Part shown: in pieces, positions 41,916 to 50,757 of the stretch
Layout of the letters: each line of letters begins with the position of its first letter
How positions within the stretch are numbered: position 1 is the stretch's first letter
Notes under the pieces: generated by a model
Told to the model about the DNA's origin: nothing
Seen by the model: the letters and a program-made list of their open reading frames with translations, nothing else
The model's database searches: none
Position numbers and translations under genes: made by a program
NCBI GenBank assembly: GCA_900770345.1
Contig: CAAGKF010000191.1
Location: 1-64,000 of the forward strand
Direction of reading: 5' to 3'
Length of the DNA stretch: 64,000 nucleotides
DNA from: Lachnospiraceae bacterium
GTDB taxonomy: Bacteria > Bacillota > Clostridia > Lachnospirales > Lachnospiraceae

Positions 41916-43367
41916 ATGAGTAATTCAGCACAAACTTCAGCAAGCAGCCGTATAGCAGCCCTGCTTGATGAAAACAGTTTTGTTGAAGTCGGAGCTTACA
42001 TTACAGCCAGAAGCACGGACTTTAACATGACTGAGCAGGAAACCCCGGCTGACGGTGTGGTTACCGGTTACGGTACCATCGGCGGCTGTCTGGTGTATGT
42101 ATACAGCCAGGATGCGTCTGTACTGGGCGGATCCATGGGTGAGATGCATGCGAAGAAGATCTGCAACATTTATTCCATGGCTATGAAGATGGGAGCGCCG
42201 GTTATCGGCCTGATCGACTGTGCGGGCTTACGTCTTCAGGAAGCAACTGATGCTCTGGACGGCTTTGGAAAGCTGTACTTAAGCCAGACGATGGCTTCCG
42301 GTGTGATTCCTCAGATTACGGCGATTTTCGGAACCTGCGGCGGCGGTATGGCCGTATCTGCCGGTATCTCAGACTTTATCTTTATGGAGGAGAAGTCTGC
42401 AAAGCTGTTCGTGAACGCGCCGAATACTCTGGATGGAAATTATGCTGCAAAATGTGATACCGCGGCAGCTGCATTCCAGGGCGAAGAGGCAGGACTGGTA
42501 GATTTTACCGGTGATGAGGCATCCATTATGACTCAGATCCGTACTCTTGTATCTATTTTACCGGCAAATAATGAGGATGATATGTCCTACGCTGAGTGCC
42601 AGGATGATCTGAACCGTATGTGCAGCGGCATCGCCGGATGCGCAGGGGACACGGTTCTGGCACTGTCCATGATTTCCGACAATAATTTTGTTATGGAGGT
42701 TAAGAAGGATTTTGCGCCTTCCATGGTTACCGCATTTATCCGCCTGAACGGAACAACAGTGGGCTGTGTTGCAAACCGTACCGAGGTATACGAGGGCGGC
42801 GAGAAGAAGGAGACCTTCGAGGCTGTTCTGTCCGCCAAGGGCTGCAACAAGGCTGCAGATTTCATCAACTTCTGTGATGCATTCAGCATTCCTGTTCTGA
42901 CTCTGGTAAATGTAAAGGGCTACAAGGCAAATAAGTGCAGCGAGACAAGGATCGCCAAGGCCGCAGGCCGTCTGACCTACGCATATGCCAACGCAACCGT
43001 GCCGAAGGTAACAGTTGTTGTAAAGGATGCGCTGGGAAGCGCTTATCTGACCATGGGCAGCAAGAGCCTGGGAGCGGATATCGTATACGCATGGCCAAAT
43101 GCGGTAATCGGTATGATGAATCCTCAGGAGGCAGTTAAGATCATGTACGCAAAGGAAATTGCGGCATCGGACAATGCAGTTGCTCTGATTAACGAAAAGG
43201 CAGCAGAGTATGCCGCACTTCAGGCCAGTGCAGTTTCCGCAGCAAAGAGAGGATATGTAGATGATATCATCAAGGCAGAGGAGACCCGTCAGAGAGTCAT
43301 CGCAGCCTTTGAGATGCTGTTCACAAAAAGTGAGGACCGTCCGTCTAAGAAGCATGGCACGGTTTAA
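41916..43367 (+). CDS. Acyl-CoA carboxyltransferase (MmdA-like) subunit
   Basis: About 483 residues from ATG 41916, eight bases after GGAGG. This is a two-half crotonase-fold carboxyltransferase of the methylmalonyl-CoA decarboxylase alpha / propionyl-CoA carboxylase beta family. GGSMGEMHAKKI and GAPVIGLIDCAGLRLQEATDAL (about 76-110) and GTCGGGMAVSAG (about 138-149) are the oxyanion-hole motifs. The C-terminal half has MGSKSLGADIVYAWPNAVIGMM. It moves CO2 between an acyl-CoA and biotin. Unlike classical systems, it shares an operon with a pyruvate-type carboxyltransferase (45910-47322). Which acyl-CoA it uses is unknown. Confidence 0.85.
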   Translation: MSNSAQTSASSRIAALLDENSFVEVGAYITARSTDFNMTEQETPADGVVTGYGTIGGCLVYVYSQDASVLGGSMGEMHAKKICNIYSMAMKMGAPVIGLIDCAGLRLQEATDALDGFGKLYLSQTMASGVIPQITAIFGTCGGGMAVSAGISDFIFMEEKSAKLFVNAPNTLDGNYAAKCDTAAAAFQGEEAGLVDFTGDEASIMTQIRTLVSILPANNEDDMSYAECQDDLNRMCSGIAGCAGDTVLALSMISDNNFVMEVKKDFAPSMVTAFIRLNGTTVGCVANRTEVYEGGEKKETFEAVLSAKGCNKAADFINFCDAFSIPVLTLVNVKGYKANKCSETRIAKAAGRLTYAYANATVPKVTVVVKDALGSAYLTMGSKSLGADIVYAWPNAVIGMMNPQEAVKIMYAKEIAASDNAVALINEKAAEYAALQASAVSAAKRGYVDDIIKAEETRQRVIAAFEMLFTKSEDRPSKKHGTV

Positions 43368-43384
43368 AGAGAGGTGACATGTAT

Positions 43385-44197
43385 ATGAGACGATTAATGA
43401 AACGTGTGGCAGCAGTCATGCTTGCAGCAGTCTGCCTGATGAGCCTGTCTGCCTGCGCAGGAAGTTCAGATGAAGATGCGGTCGTTTCCGAGATCAGCAT
43501 GGACGGCACACCTGTGGATGACGCGATGGCACAGTCCATTATCCTGTCAGCGGTCCAGACTTTGGGAATTTCCGATGAGCAGCTGATTGTTCAGAAGAAG
43601 CTGGCTGAAGCCCAGGGTGATTTTTCCAGCGCGGATATTTATGAGAAGCAGAAGGAAGTGCGCGCTGAGATGGGCGAGATGAGAAGCGTGGATGTGGAAG
43701 GTTCTTCTGCTGTCATGCTGGCTGACGGAAGCTATACCGTTATGATTCCTGTAAATTTCGCAGAAGGAACAAAGCAGTATGTTCTGAATCTGAATATGGC
43801 AACTCAGCAGATCAAAGCCGAGTTCACAGATATGTCCGCGGGTGAGAAGGAGGATACCTCCATCGGCGGCCTGCTGAAAACGGCTACCGTGTATTCCGCG
43901 ATCGGTATCGGAACCGTATTCGCAGTTCTTGTTCTTATCAGCCTTCTGATTTCCTGCTTTAAGTTTATCCACGAATGGGAGATGGGACAGGCAAAGAAAA
44001 ACGCACCTGCGCCTGCACCGGCTAAGGCTGCGCCCGCTCCTGTGAAGGCTGCACCGGCCGTGACGGGTCCTGATCTGTCAGACGATGCCGAGCTTGTGGC
44101 GGTGATCACGGCAGCGATCGCAGCTTATGAGGGAACCTCTTCCAACGGACTGGTGGTTCGTTCCATCCGCCGTGTTCAGGGTTCCAGAAGAAGATAA
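43385..44197 (+). CDS. OadG-family subunit with lipoprotein signal
   Basis: About 270 residues. The start is taken at ATG 43385, eight bases after GAGGTG; ATG 43379 is also open. The N-terminus is a lipoprotein signal with a lipobox (LSAC, Cys about residue 22 from 43385). An extracellular domain (about 25-160) and one membrane segment (VYSAIGIGTVFAVLVLISLLI, about 168-188) follow. An Ala/Pro/Lys-rich linker leads to a C-terminal DDAELVAVITAAIAAYEG block typical of the OadG/MmdD small subunit. The classical subunit has only the membrane helix and tail, so the outside domain and lipid anchor are additions. Confidence 0.8.
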   Translation: MRRLMKRVAAVMLAAVCLMSLSACAGSSDEDAVVSEISMDGTPVDDAMAQSIILSAVQTLGISDEQLIVQKKLAEAQGDFSSADIYEKQKEVRAEMGEMRSVDVEGSSAVMLADGSYTVMIPVNFAEGTKQYVLNLNMATQQIKAEFTDMSAGEKEDTSIGGLLKTATVYSAIGIGTVFAVLVLISLLISCFKFIHEWEMGQAKKNAPAPAPAKAAPAPVKAAPAVTGPDLSDDAELVAVITAAIAAYEGTSSNGLVVRSIRRVQGSRRR

Positions 44198-44258
44198 CAG
44201 AAGGAAATGCGTTCAGGCAAGGAACGCTAAGTGCTCATAACGAGGAGGAAATTATATC

Positions 44259-44639
44259 ATGAAGACATATACAATTACAGTAAATGGAAAAGCATATGCA
44301 GTAACCGTAGAAGAAGGCGCGTCAGCAGCATCTGTAGCCGCTCCCGCAGCAGCACCTGTGGCCGCTCCCGCAGCGGCACCGGCAGCAGCACCCGCACCGG
44401 CAGCAGCACCTGCAGGCGCAGCAGGCTCCGTTAACATAACCGCTCCGATGCCCGGCAAAGTGGTAGCCGTAAAGGGCTCCGTAGGCCAGGCTGTGAAGAA
44501 GGGCGATGTTGTTCTGGTTCTGGAAGCCATGAAGATGGAGAATGATATCGTAGCACCTCAGGATGGTACCATTGCCAGCATTAATGTATCCACCGGCGAT
44601 TCCGTTGAATCCGGCGCGGTATTGGCTACGATGAACTAG
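44259..44639 (+). CDS. Biotin carboxyl carrier protein
   Basis: A 126-residue biotinyl carrier. The first 25 residues form a small strand domain (KTYTITVNGKAYAVTVEEGA). Then comes a flexible Ala/Pro repeat (about 28-60) and the biotinyl domain with EAMKMEND, biotin being attached at Lys92. It carries CO2 between the two carboxyltransferases and the membrane pump. The DNA of the Ala/Pro linker is repetitive (GCAGCACC-type repeats), so its length may vary between strains. It is separate from the catalytic subunits, as in methylmalonyl-CoA decarboxylase and transcarboxylase, not fused as in oxaloacetate decarboxylase. Confidence 0.93.
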   Translation: MKTYTITVNGKAYAVTVEEGASAASVAAPAAAPVAAPAAAPAAAPAPAAAPAGAAGSVNITAPMPGKVVAVKGSVGQAVKKGDVVLVLEAMKMENDIVAPQDGTIASINVSTGDSVESGAVLATMN

Positions 44640-44689
44640 TTGTGAATGTGAATCCATAGGAATATGGAATTCGTTATGGAGGGAACATT

Positions 44690-45835
44690 ATGGATTTTAG
44701 CAATTTGATTTCAAACCTGCTGAATCAGATGGCGTTTTTCCATCTTACGGCAGGCAACTATATTATGATCGGCGTAGCCCTGGTGTTCTTGTACCTTGCT
44801 ATTAAGAAAGGGTATGAGCCGCTTCTGCTGGTACCGATCGCCTTCGGCATGCTCCTGGTGAATATCTATCCGGAGATCATGTTTTCACCGGAGGAGAGCT
44901 CCAACGGTACCGGAGGACTTCTGTGGTACTTCTTTACTCTGGATGAGTGGAGTATCCTTCCTTCTCTGATCTTCCTGGGCGTCGGAGCGATGACGGATTT
45001 CGGTCCGCTGATCGCAAATCCCATCAGCTTTATCATGGGCGCCGCAGCACAGATCGGTATTTATTCCGCATACTTTTTCGCGATTCTTCTGGGCTTCTCC
45101 GGAAAGGAAGCGGCCGCTATCTCCATCATCGGCGGTGCGGACGGACCTACATCCCTGTTCCTGTGCAGTAAGCTGGGACAGACACAGATCATGGGACCCA
45201 TCGCGGTAGCCGCATATTCCTATATGGCACTTGTGCCGATCATCCAGCCTCCGTTCATGCGCCTCCTTACTACCGACAAGGAGCGCAAGATCAAGATGGA
45301 ACAGCTGCGTCCCGTTTCCAAGCTGGAGAAGATCTTATTCCCGATCATCGTTACGATCGTTGTTTGTCTGATTCTGCCATCCACAGCTCCTCTGGTAGGT
45401 ATGCTGATGCTGGGCAACCTGTTCCGTGAGAGCGGTGTTGTAAAGCAGCTGGCAGATACGGCATCCAATGCGCTGATGTATATCGTAGTTATTCTTCTGG
45501 GTACTTCCGTAGGTGCAACCACCAGTGCAGAGGCATTCCTGAATGTGACTACAATCAAGATCGTTGTTCTGGGTCTTGTTGCATTCTGCTTTGGTACGAT
45601 TGCAGGTGTTCTGTTCGGCAAGATCCTCTGCAAGCTGACAGGCGGAAAGATCAATCCGTTAATCGGTTCCGCAGGTGTGTCTGCCGTTCCGATGGCAGCT
45701 CGTGTATCCCAGAAGGTTGGTTCCGAGTATGATCCTACCAACTTCCTGCTGATGCATGCAATGGGACCAAACGTTGCAGGCGTTATCGGTACAGCCGTTG
45801 CGGCCGGTACCTTCATGGCAATCTTTGGTGTATAA
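44690..45835 (+). CDS. Na+-translocating decarboxylase beta subunit (OadB/MmdB/GcdB)
   Basis: A 381-residue integral membrane protein with about nine to eleven membrane segments. The highly conserved SIIGGADGPTSLFLCSKL block (about 145-162, with the Asp of the Na+ site), GTSVGATTSAEAFL and GSAGVSAVPMAARVSQKVG are all present. In this enzyme class decarboxylation of carboxybiotin drives Na+ out of the cell. Ribosome site GGAGGG precedes ATG 44690. The carrier protein and the two carboxyltransferases flank it. The length is slightly below classical OadB (about 430), with the core complete. Confidence 0.93.
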   Translation: MDFSNLISNLLNQMAFFHLTAGNYIMIGVALVFLYLAIKKGYEPLLLVPIAFGMLLVNIYPEIMFSPEESSNGTGGLLWYFFTLDEWSILPSLIFLGVGAMTDFGPLIANPISFIMGAAAQIGIYSAYFFAILLGFSGKEAAAISIIGGADGPTSLFLCSKLGQTQIMGPIAVAAYSYMALVPIIQPPFMRLLTTDKERKIKMEQLRPVSKLEKILFPIIVTIVVCLILPSTAPLVGMLMLGNLFRESGVVKQLADTASNALMYIVVILLGTSVGATTSAEAFLNVTTIKIVVLGLVAFCFGTIAGVLFGKILCKLTGGKINPLIGSAGVSAVPMAARVSQKVGSEYDPTNFLLMHAMGPNVAGVIGTAVAAGTFMAIFGV

Positions 45836-45909
45836 GGCAATCATTTAAGAACTGCACCTGTGCGGCTGCCTGAAGCCGTCCGGTGCCTATAACAAGGAGG
45901 ATTATAACT

Positions 45910-47322
45910 ATGGCAGAGATAGAGAAGAAGCCGGTAAAGATTGTGGAAACCGTCCTTCGTGACGCCCATCAGTCTTTGCTTGCGACCAGAATGTCTACTG
46001 AGCAGATGCTGCCCATTATTGACAAGATGGATAAGGTTGGCTACCACGCAGTTGAGTGCTGGGGCGGCGCTACATTTGACGCCTGCCTTCGTTTCCTGAA
46101 GGAAGATCCCTGGGAGAGACTGAGAAAGCTGAGAGCCGGCTTTAAGAATACAAAGCTTCAGATGCTGTTCCGCGGACAGAACATCCTGGGCTACAATCAT
46201 TACGCTGATGATGTAGTAGAGTACTTCGTACAGAAGTCCATCGCTAATGGTATCGATATTATCCGTATTTTTGACTGCTTGAACGATATCCGCAACCTGG
46301 AGACAGCAGTTAAGGCTACTAAAAAAGAGAAGGGCCATGCGCAGATCGCTCTGTGCTACACCCTGGGAGATGCGTATACTCTGGATTACTGGAGAGATAT
46401 TGCCAAAAGAATCGAGGATATGGGCGCAGATTCCCTGTGTATCAAGGATATGGCAGGTCTGCTGACACCTTACAAGGCTTCTGAGCTGGTAGGTGCTCTG
46501 AAGGAAGGTACCTCTCTTCCCATCGATCTGCATACACATTACACCTCCGGCGTTGCTTCCATGACCTATCTGAAGGCTGTAGAGGCAGGCTGCGAGATCA
46601 TTGACTGTGCAATGTCGCCTCTGGCTCTGGGTACCAGCCAGCCGGCAACTGAGGTTATGGCTGAGACCTTCCGCGGAACTCCTTATGATCCCGGCTTTGA
46701 TCAGACTCTGCTGGCAGAGATCGCAGATCATTTCCAGCCGGTTCGTGAGCAGGCTCTTAAGAGCGGTCTGCTGAATCCGAAGGTTCTTGGCGTAAACATC
46801 AAGACCTTGCAGTATCAGGTTCCCGGCGGCATGCTGTCCAACCTGGTAAGCCAGTTAAAGGAAGCCGGACAGGAAGATAAGTATCGTGATGTTCTGGAGG
46901 AGATCCCGAGAGTACGTAAGGACTTCGGTGAGCCGCCTCTGGTAACTCCGTCCTCCCAGATCGTAGGTACGCAGGCTGTACTGAACGTAATCATGGGTGA
47001 GCGCTACAAGATGGTTCCGAAGGAATCCAAGAAGATCATGCTGGGCGAGTTCGGCCAGACCGTTAAGCCCTTCAATCCTGAGGTTCAGAAGAAGATCATC
47101 GGCGATGAGACACCGATCACCTGCCGTCCCGCAGACCTGATCCCGCCGCAGCTGCCTCAGTTCGAGAAGGAGTGCGCTCAGTGGAAGCAGCAGGATGAGG
47201 ATGTGCTGAGCTATGCTCTGTTCCCGGCTGTTGCCAAGGAGTTCTTCCAGTACCGTGAGGCACAGCAGACCAAGGTAGATGTGGCTGCTGCCGATAAGGA
47301 GAGCAAGGCTTATCCGGTGTAA
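45910..47322 (+). CDS. Pyruvate/oxaloacetate-type carboxyltransferase subunit (OadA-like, no biotin domain)
   Basis: 470 residues from ATG 45910, with AAGGAGG nine bases upstream. The TIM-barrel carboxyltransferase opens ETVLRDAHQSLLATRMSTE (metal Asp), has CIKDMAGLLTPY (the carboxylated lysine) and DLHTHYTSG (metal His), and ends with the usual C-terminal helical part. It lacks the biotinyl domain of classical OadA; that role is on the separate carrier at 44259. It resembles the 5S subunit of transcarboxylase and would exchange CO2 between pyruvate and oxaloacetate. It is last gene of the five-gene operon and a strong terminator follows. Confidence 0.92.
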   Translation: MAEIEKKPVKIVETVLRDAHQSLLATRMSTEQMLPIIDKMDKVGYHAVECWGGATFDACLRFLKEDPWERLRKLRAGFKNTKLQMLFRGQNILGYNHYADDVVEYFVQKSIANGIDIIRIFDCLNDIRNLETAVKATKKEKGHAQIALCYTLGDAYTLDYWRDIAKRIEDMGADSLCIKDMAGLLTPYKASELVGALKEGTSLPIDLHTHYTSGVASMTYLKAVEAGCEIIDCAMSPLALGTSQPATEVMAETFRGTPYDPGFDQTLLAEIADHFQPVREQALKSGLLNPKVLGVNIKTLQYQVPGGMLSNLVSQLKEAGQEDKYRDVLEEIPRVRKDFGEPPLVTPSSQIVGTQAVLNVIMGERYKMVPKESKKIMLGEFGQTVKPFNPEVQKKIIGDETPITCRPADLIPPQLPQFEKECAQWKQQDEDVLSYALFPAVAKEFFQYREAQQTKVDVAAADKESKAYPV

Positions 47323-47349
47323 GGATCTGAAAAAATAAGACAGATGATA

Positions 47350-47388
47350 AATGGCTGGAAGCACAGTTTCTGCTTTCAGCCATTTTTA
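47350..47388 (+). terminator. Terminator of the decarboxylase operon
   Basis: AATGGCTGGAAGCA pairs with TGCTTTCAGCCATT (14 bp with one G-T pair), then five T residues. Confidence 0.88.
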
Positions 47389-47528
47389 TACAGTTATTAT
47401 TCATTTCTAAATTTTCTTAAATTCATGGCAATGTCTGATATTATTCACAGTAATCACATTTCAATATACGGGGAGGTAATCTTACGCTTTACGAACGCAT
47501 TCTTAAAGAAAGTCAAAGACTTCAGAAG

Positions 47529-48260
47529 ATGATTTCAGATTTAAAGGAGGAGCTTAAGCAATATCCGGAAGGAAAATTAATCTGCTGTCATCATGGTAAA
47601 TTTTGCAAATGGTATTGCAGCGATGGTCATAGGAAAACCTACATTTCTAAAAAGAATCGATCTCTGGCAGAGCAATTAGCTGCCAAAAAGTATAAAACTT
47701 CTGTTTTAGAAAATTATATTCAGGAAAAAACAGCACTTGATTTTTATTTAAGACATCATTCTCAGAATTATTTAAATTCCTGTAAGCTTCTTGAATCACC
47801 GGGATATCAGGAATTATTATCTCCTTATTTTCAACCCCTTTCTCAACAATTAAATAAGTGGATGAATGAGCCTTATAGGCATAATATGAAATATCAGGAA
47901 AATCTGATTCATAAAACAGCTTCGGGTCACTTTGTACGATCAAAATCTGAGGCTCTTATTGATTGGTTTCTTTACAGAAATAATGTACCGTTTCGGTATG
48001 AAAGTGCTCTGCAGCTTGGGGAAATTGTATTTTTCCCTGATTTTACGATCCGACATCCAAAAACAGGTGAACAATATTACTGGGAACATCTGGGACGGAT
48101 GGATGATCCGTTCTATGTGAGAAATTCTTATTCAAAACTGCAGACGTATGCATCGTACGGGATTATTCCGACAATTAATTTGATCCTTACCTTTGAAACT
48201 GTAAATTCCCCGTTGTGCACAGAGATTGTGGAGAAAATTATTGAATATTATTTTTTATAA
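47529..48260 (+). CDS. Putative PD-(D/E)XK-like nuclease fold protein
   Basis: 243 residues from the ATG at 47529, which has no ribosome site. The frame is open further upstream to an ACG at 47484, seven bases after GGGGAGG, and the added residues (LYERILKESQRLQK) look coding, so the protein probably begins there. The middle is helical. Residues about 148-200 carry RSKSEALIDWFLY, FFPDFTIRHP and YYWEHLGRMDDPFY. This E / PD / ExH-like series recalls the PD-(D/E)XK nuclease core. The protein belongs to a Clostridia family of unknown function. The DNA is AT-rich against its neighbours, a sign of transfer. Confidence 0.65.
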   Translation: MISDLKEELKQYPEGKLICCHHGKFCKWYCSDGHRKTYISKKNRSLAEQLAAKKYKTSVLENYIQEKTALDFYLRHHSQNYLNSCKLLESPGYQELLSPYFQPLSQQLNKWMNEPYRHNMKYQENLIHKTASGHFVRSKSEALIDWFLYRNNVPFRYESALQLGEIVFFPDFTIRHPKTGEQYYWEHLGRMDDPFYVRNSYSKLQTYASYGIIPTINLILTFETVNSPLCTEIVEKIIEYYFL

Positions 48261-48371
48261 TCGGACTTAGAGAAAAGAAAAGTATCTATAGAAATTTTTT
48301 GAAATAAAAAATTCTAATTTCTTGTATTGGCATAGATAGATTTTCTTTAAAAGTATATATACAGAAAAAAA

Positions 48372-48427
48372 CACCGACGAGACCGCGTTTTTTTCTCTTT
48401 TCTGCGGTCTTATCAGTGCCTTTTTAC
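48372..48427. terminator. Hairpin terminator serving both directions
   Basis: AGACCGC and GCGGTCT (with outer CAC/GTG pairs) enclose a T-rich loop. A T-run follows on each strand. It ends the nuclease-like gene (plus) and the subtilase gene (minus). Confidence 0.65.
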
Positions 48428-48473
48428 ATATTGACCTAAAGTTCTGTTAAGTGCAAATTTTTCAAATAGAAAG

Positions 48474-49673
48474 TTATCGTCCCCAATTCATCGCCGCCGA
48501 CACATCCAGCATGCCGCCGGAGAGAACTTTTCCTTTCAGCGGCGCCAGTTTGTGGGCGGAGGAAATAATGGCGTTTTTGACATCTGCCAGGCTGAGCTCC
48601 GGCCTTGCGCTGTAGATCAGGGCGGCGGCTCCTGTGACCATGGGCGCTGCCATGGAGGTGCCGCTCATGAAGGTGTAGGAGTTCTCCGGCATGGTACTCA
48701 GAATGTAGGTACCGGGGGCGGCGATATCCACGCTGCCGATACCGAAATTGGAGCTTTCGTCCAGTTTTCCGTTGAACAGCAGATTTCCTACGGTGATGAT
48801 GTTGTCATAGGAGAAGCTGGCGGGATATACGGGGTGTTTGTCGATATCGTAGCCGATCTCATACCGGTTGCCGTTTCCGGCGGCAACCACAAAGAGCATG
48901 GAAGAGTTCTGGAACAGAGAGGCAAATTCTTCCGTATAGGCGCCGGAACCCAGGCTGAGGTTGCAGATCTGAGCGCCGTTTGCCTCGGCATAGCGGATAG
49001 CAGCGATGACCGATTCCGGTGATCCCATTCCCTCTTCACCGCCAAGAGCCTTTAATACCATGATTTTTGTATAATTCCCGTCTGCAATACCGGTGATGCC
49101 GGTGCCGTTCCAGGCGGCGGCGATGGTTCCTGCGCCGTGGGTCCCGTGGACATCTTCATCTCCCACATAGACCTGGTTGGTGTTATTCAGGAAATTCCAG
49201 CCATTCACATCATCAATATAACCGTTTCCGTCGTTGTCAATCCCGTCACCCGGAATCTCCTCCTCATTGACCCAGATGGAACCGGCCAGCTCTTCATGGG
49301 AAATGTCAACGCCCGTATCGATCAGGGCGACGGTCACTGTGCGCTTTTCGGGCGCTTCTTCGTAAATCTTCCAGGCATCGTTGATATTGATATCAATTCC
49401 GGCTGCGGCGTCGGTGGATATGGAGTCGTAATTGCTGGGGCCCAGAGGGGGAAGAGCAATGGCGTCGATTCCATTTTCTCCCCGGTGCAGATACATCTCA
49501 TTCAGGGCCTTGATATTTAAACGACGCTCCGTCCTGCGCAGGCGTCCGTCATTGTGGAGCGCCCACTGGTATTCCGTGTAGCTTTCTTCGGATGCCTGAG
49601 CTGTGAAGCAGGGAGTGAAGGTCATGACAGTTGTAACTGCCAGAGACAGAGCAGCTGCTGTGAATTTTTTCAT
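48474..49673 (-). CDS. Secreted subtilisin-like serine protease (S8 family)
   Basis: A 399-residue secreted protease. The signal peptide covers about 1-27 (LSLAVTTVMTF, then AQA). The catalytic triad is complete: Asp119 (ALIDTGVD), His176 (VHGTHGAG) and Ser340 (GTSMAAPM), with the oxyanion Asn267 (AAGNGN). An EF-hand-like calcium loop (DGIDNDGNGYIDD, about 143-155) is inserted after the Asp region, as in many calcium-dependent subtilases. There is no sortase or wall-binding motif, so it is probably released. A short propeptide may lie at about 28-85. It is transcribed alone. Confidence 0.93.
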   Translation of the reverse strand: MKKFTAAALSLAVTTVMTFTPCFTAQASEESYTEYQWALHNDGRLRRTERRLNIKALNEMYLHRGENGIDAIALPPLGPSNYDSISTDAAAGIDININDAWKIYEEAPEKRTVTVALIDTGVDISHEELAGSIWVNEEEIPGDGIDNDGNGYIDDVNGWNFLNNTNQVYVGDEDVHGTHGAGTIAAAWNGTGITGIADGNYTKIMVLKALGGEEGMGSPESVIAAIRYAEANGAQICNLSLGSGAYTEEFASLFQNSSMLFVVAAGNGNRYEIGYDIDKHPVYPASFSYDNIITVGNLLFNGKLDESSNFGIGSVDIAAPGTYILSTMPENSYTFMSGTSMAAPMVTGAAALIYSARPELSLADVKNAIISSAHKLAPLKGKVLSGGMLDVSAAMNWGR

Positions 49674-49854
49674 AAAATAAAAATCTCCTTATTGTAATCA
49701 TGTTTGTAATCATGCATGTGGTATCCGGAAGAAGATTTTTCAGCTCCGGTATTGTACCAGTATAGCATAAAAGCCGTGAGGAATATTTGAAGATTTTATG
49801 AAAAAATACAGTCGGATATTCGTCATTTTCTTAAATGGCGGAGCTTATTTGAGA

Positions 49855-50577
49855 TTAATAGGTTCTGTAATTTACGCAGGACTCAATAAAAGCGATCAGC
49901 TGGTTCATTCCGAACACGGGAACACCGCTGAGCTCCTGGATCATTCTGCCGTAGGGAGCCAGATTCTGGCATTCCAGAACAATGGCGCCGGTGTCGGGAT
50001 ATTCCTTCATATGGCGCTCCGTCATTTCGCGGATGCAGGTTTCGATGTCGGAAAAATCACCCTCCGGCTGGTCTTTTAAAAGAAGGCTGTTAAAGGGAGA
50101 ATCATCCGGCAGATCGCTGACACAGATATTAAAATCCCTGGAGGACCAGCCGGCTTTGTTGAACAGGAATTCTGTCATCAGTTCCCGGCGCTGGGTAAAG
50201 ATGCCGATCTTTTTGCGGCGTCCGATCATTGGGGCGATCATGGGGATCAGAGACAGGGTGGTAGTGAAGACGGGGATGTTTACCGCCTCAGACAGCTCCT
50301 GCTGAAAACCGGCCAGAAAGCCGCAGGAGGTAGTAATGGCCCTGCAGCCTTCCTCTTCAAGCTCTTTGGCGGCTTTGATAAAGGCATTTAAAAGGATCTG
50401 GTCTGCGCCGCGGATCATGGAACCGCCGGTGAAGACATTTTTCACGACCTTGTAGCAGACGGGAAAGTCAAAGGTCCTGGCGTTGCCGATGTCGCCCTGG
50501 ATTCTGGGAAATACGGTATTCAGCATGAGAATTCCGATGTCCTGTCCGTAATGTGTATATCCGCCTTTTGTATTCAT
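49855..50577 (-). CDS. Asp/Glu racemase-family protein
   Basis: 240 residues with AGGAGGAG before ATG 50577. The fold family is aspartate/glutamate/hydantoin racemase. Two catalytic-type cysteines are in place: TTSCGFLAGFQ (Cys near residue 86) and LECQNLAPY (Cys near 203). The family includes racemases, maleate isomerases and arylmalonate decarboxylases, so the reaction is not fixed. Its neighbour is a PucR regulator on the same strand. It shares -35 and upstream elements with that gene, so both probably answer to the same signal. The divergent 2-hydroxyacid dehydrogenases and aminotransferase suggest amino-acid or D-hydroxyacid metabolism. Confidence 0.82.
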   Translation of the reverse strand: MNTKGGYTHYGQDIGILMLNTVFPRIQGDIGNARTFDFPVCYKVVKNVFTGGSMIRGADQILLNAFIKAAKELEEEGCRAITTSCGFLAGFQQELSEAVNIPVFTTTLSLIPMIAPMIGRRKKIGIFTQRRELMTEFLFNKAGWSSRDFNICVSDLPDDSPFNSLLLKDQPEGDFSDIETCIREMTERHMKEYPDTGAIVLECQNLAPYGRMIQELSGVPVFGMNQLIAFIESCVNYRTY

Positions 50578-50663
50578 GAAAACTCCTCCTTTTTGCCGTC
50601 TGGAATTGCCCGAAGGCCCCGGACACTTTTTATAAACTGTTCAGAGCGTCCTGAACTGTTATA

Positions 50664-50693
50664 AAAATAGCACGGAAAAAGCCGGAAAGTCAA
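50664..50693 (-). promoter_or_regulatory. Promoter of the racemase-like gene
   Basis: Read on the minus strand: AATTGACTTTCC containing the -35 TTGACT (50688-50693), then TATTTT after 18 bases. The same 12 bases carry the -35 of the pucR promoter. Confidence 0.55.
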
Positions 50694-50744
50694 TTTCTTT
50701 GAACAGGGAGGGCGAAGTAGTAACAAAGTGTAGAAAAGGGCTGT

Positions 50745-50754
50745 ACAAAATGTC
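50745..50754. promoter_or_regulatory. Shared motif upstream of the racemase-like gene
   Basis: ACAAAATGTC, identical to the word at 52027-52036 in the pucR/dehydrogenase intergenic region. Possible PucR-binding word; inference only. Confidence 0.4.
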
Positions 50755-50757
50755 TAT

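Noticed and set aside
44322..44420. Minus-strand Gly/Cys-rich frame over the biotin carrier linker
   Set aside because: Product of the repetitive Ala/Pro codons on the other strand.
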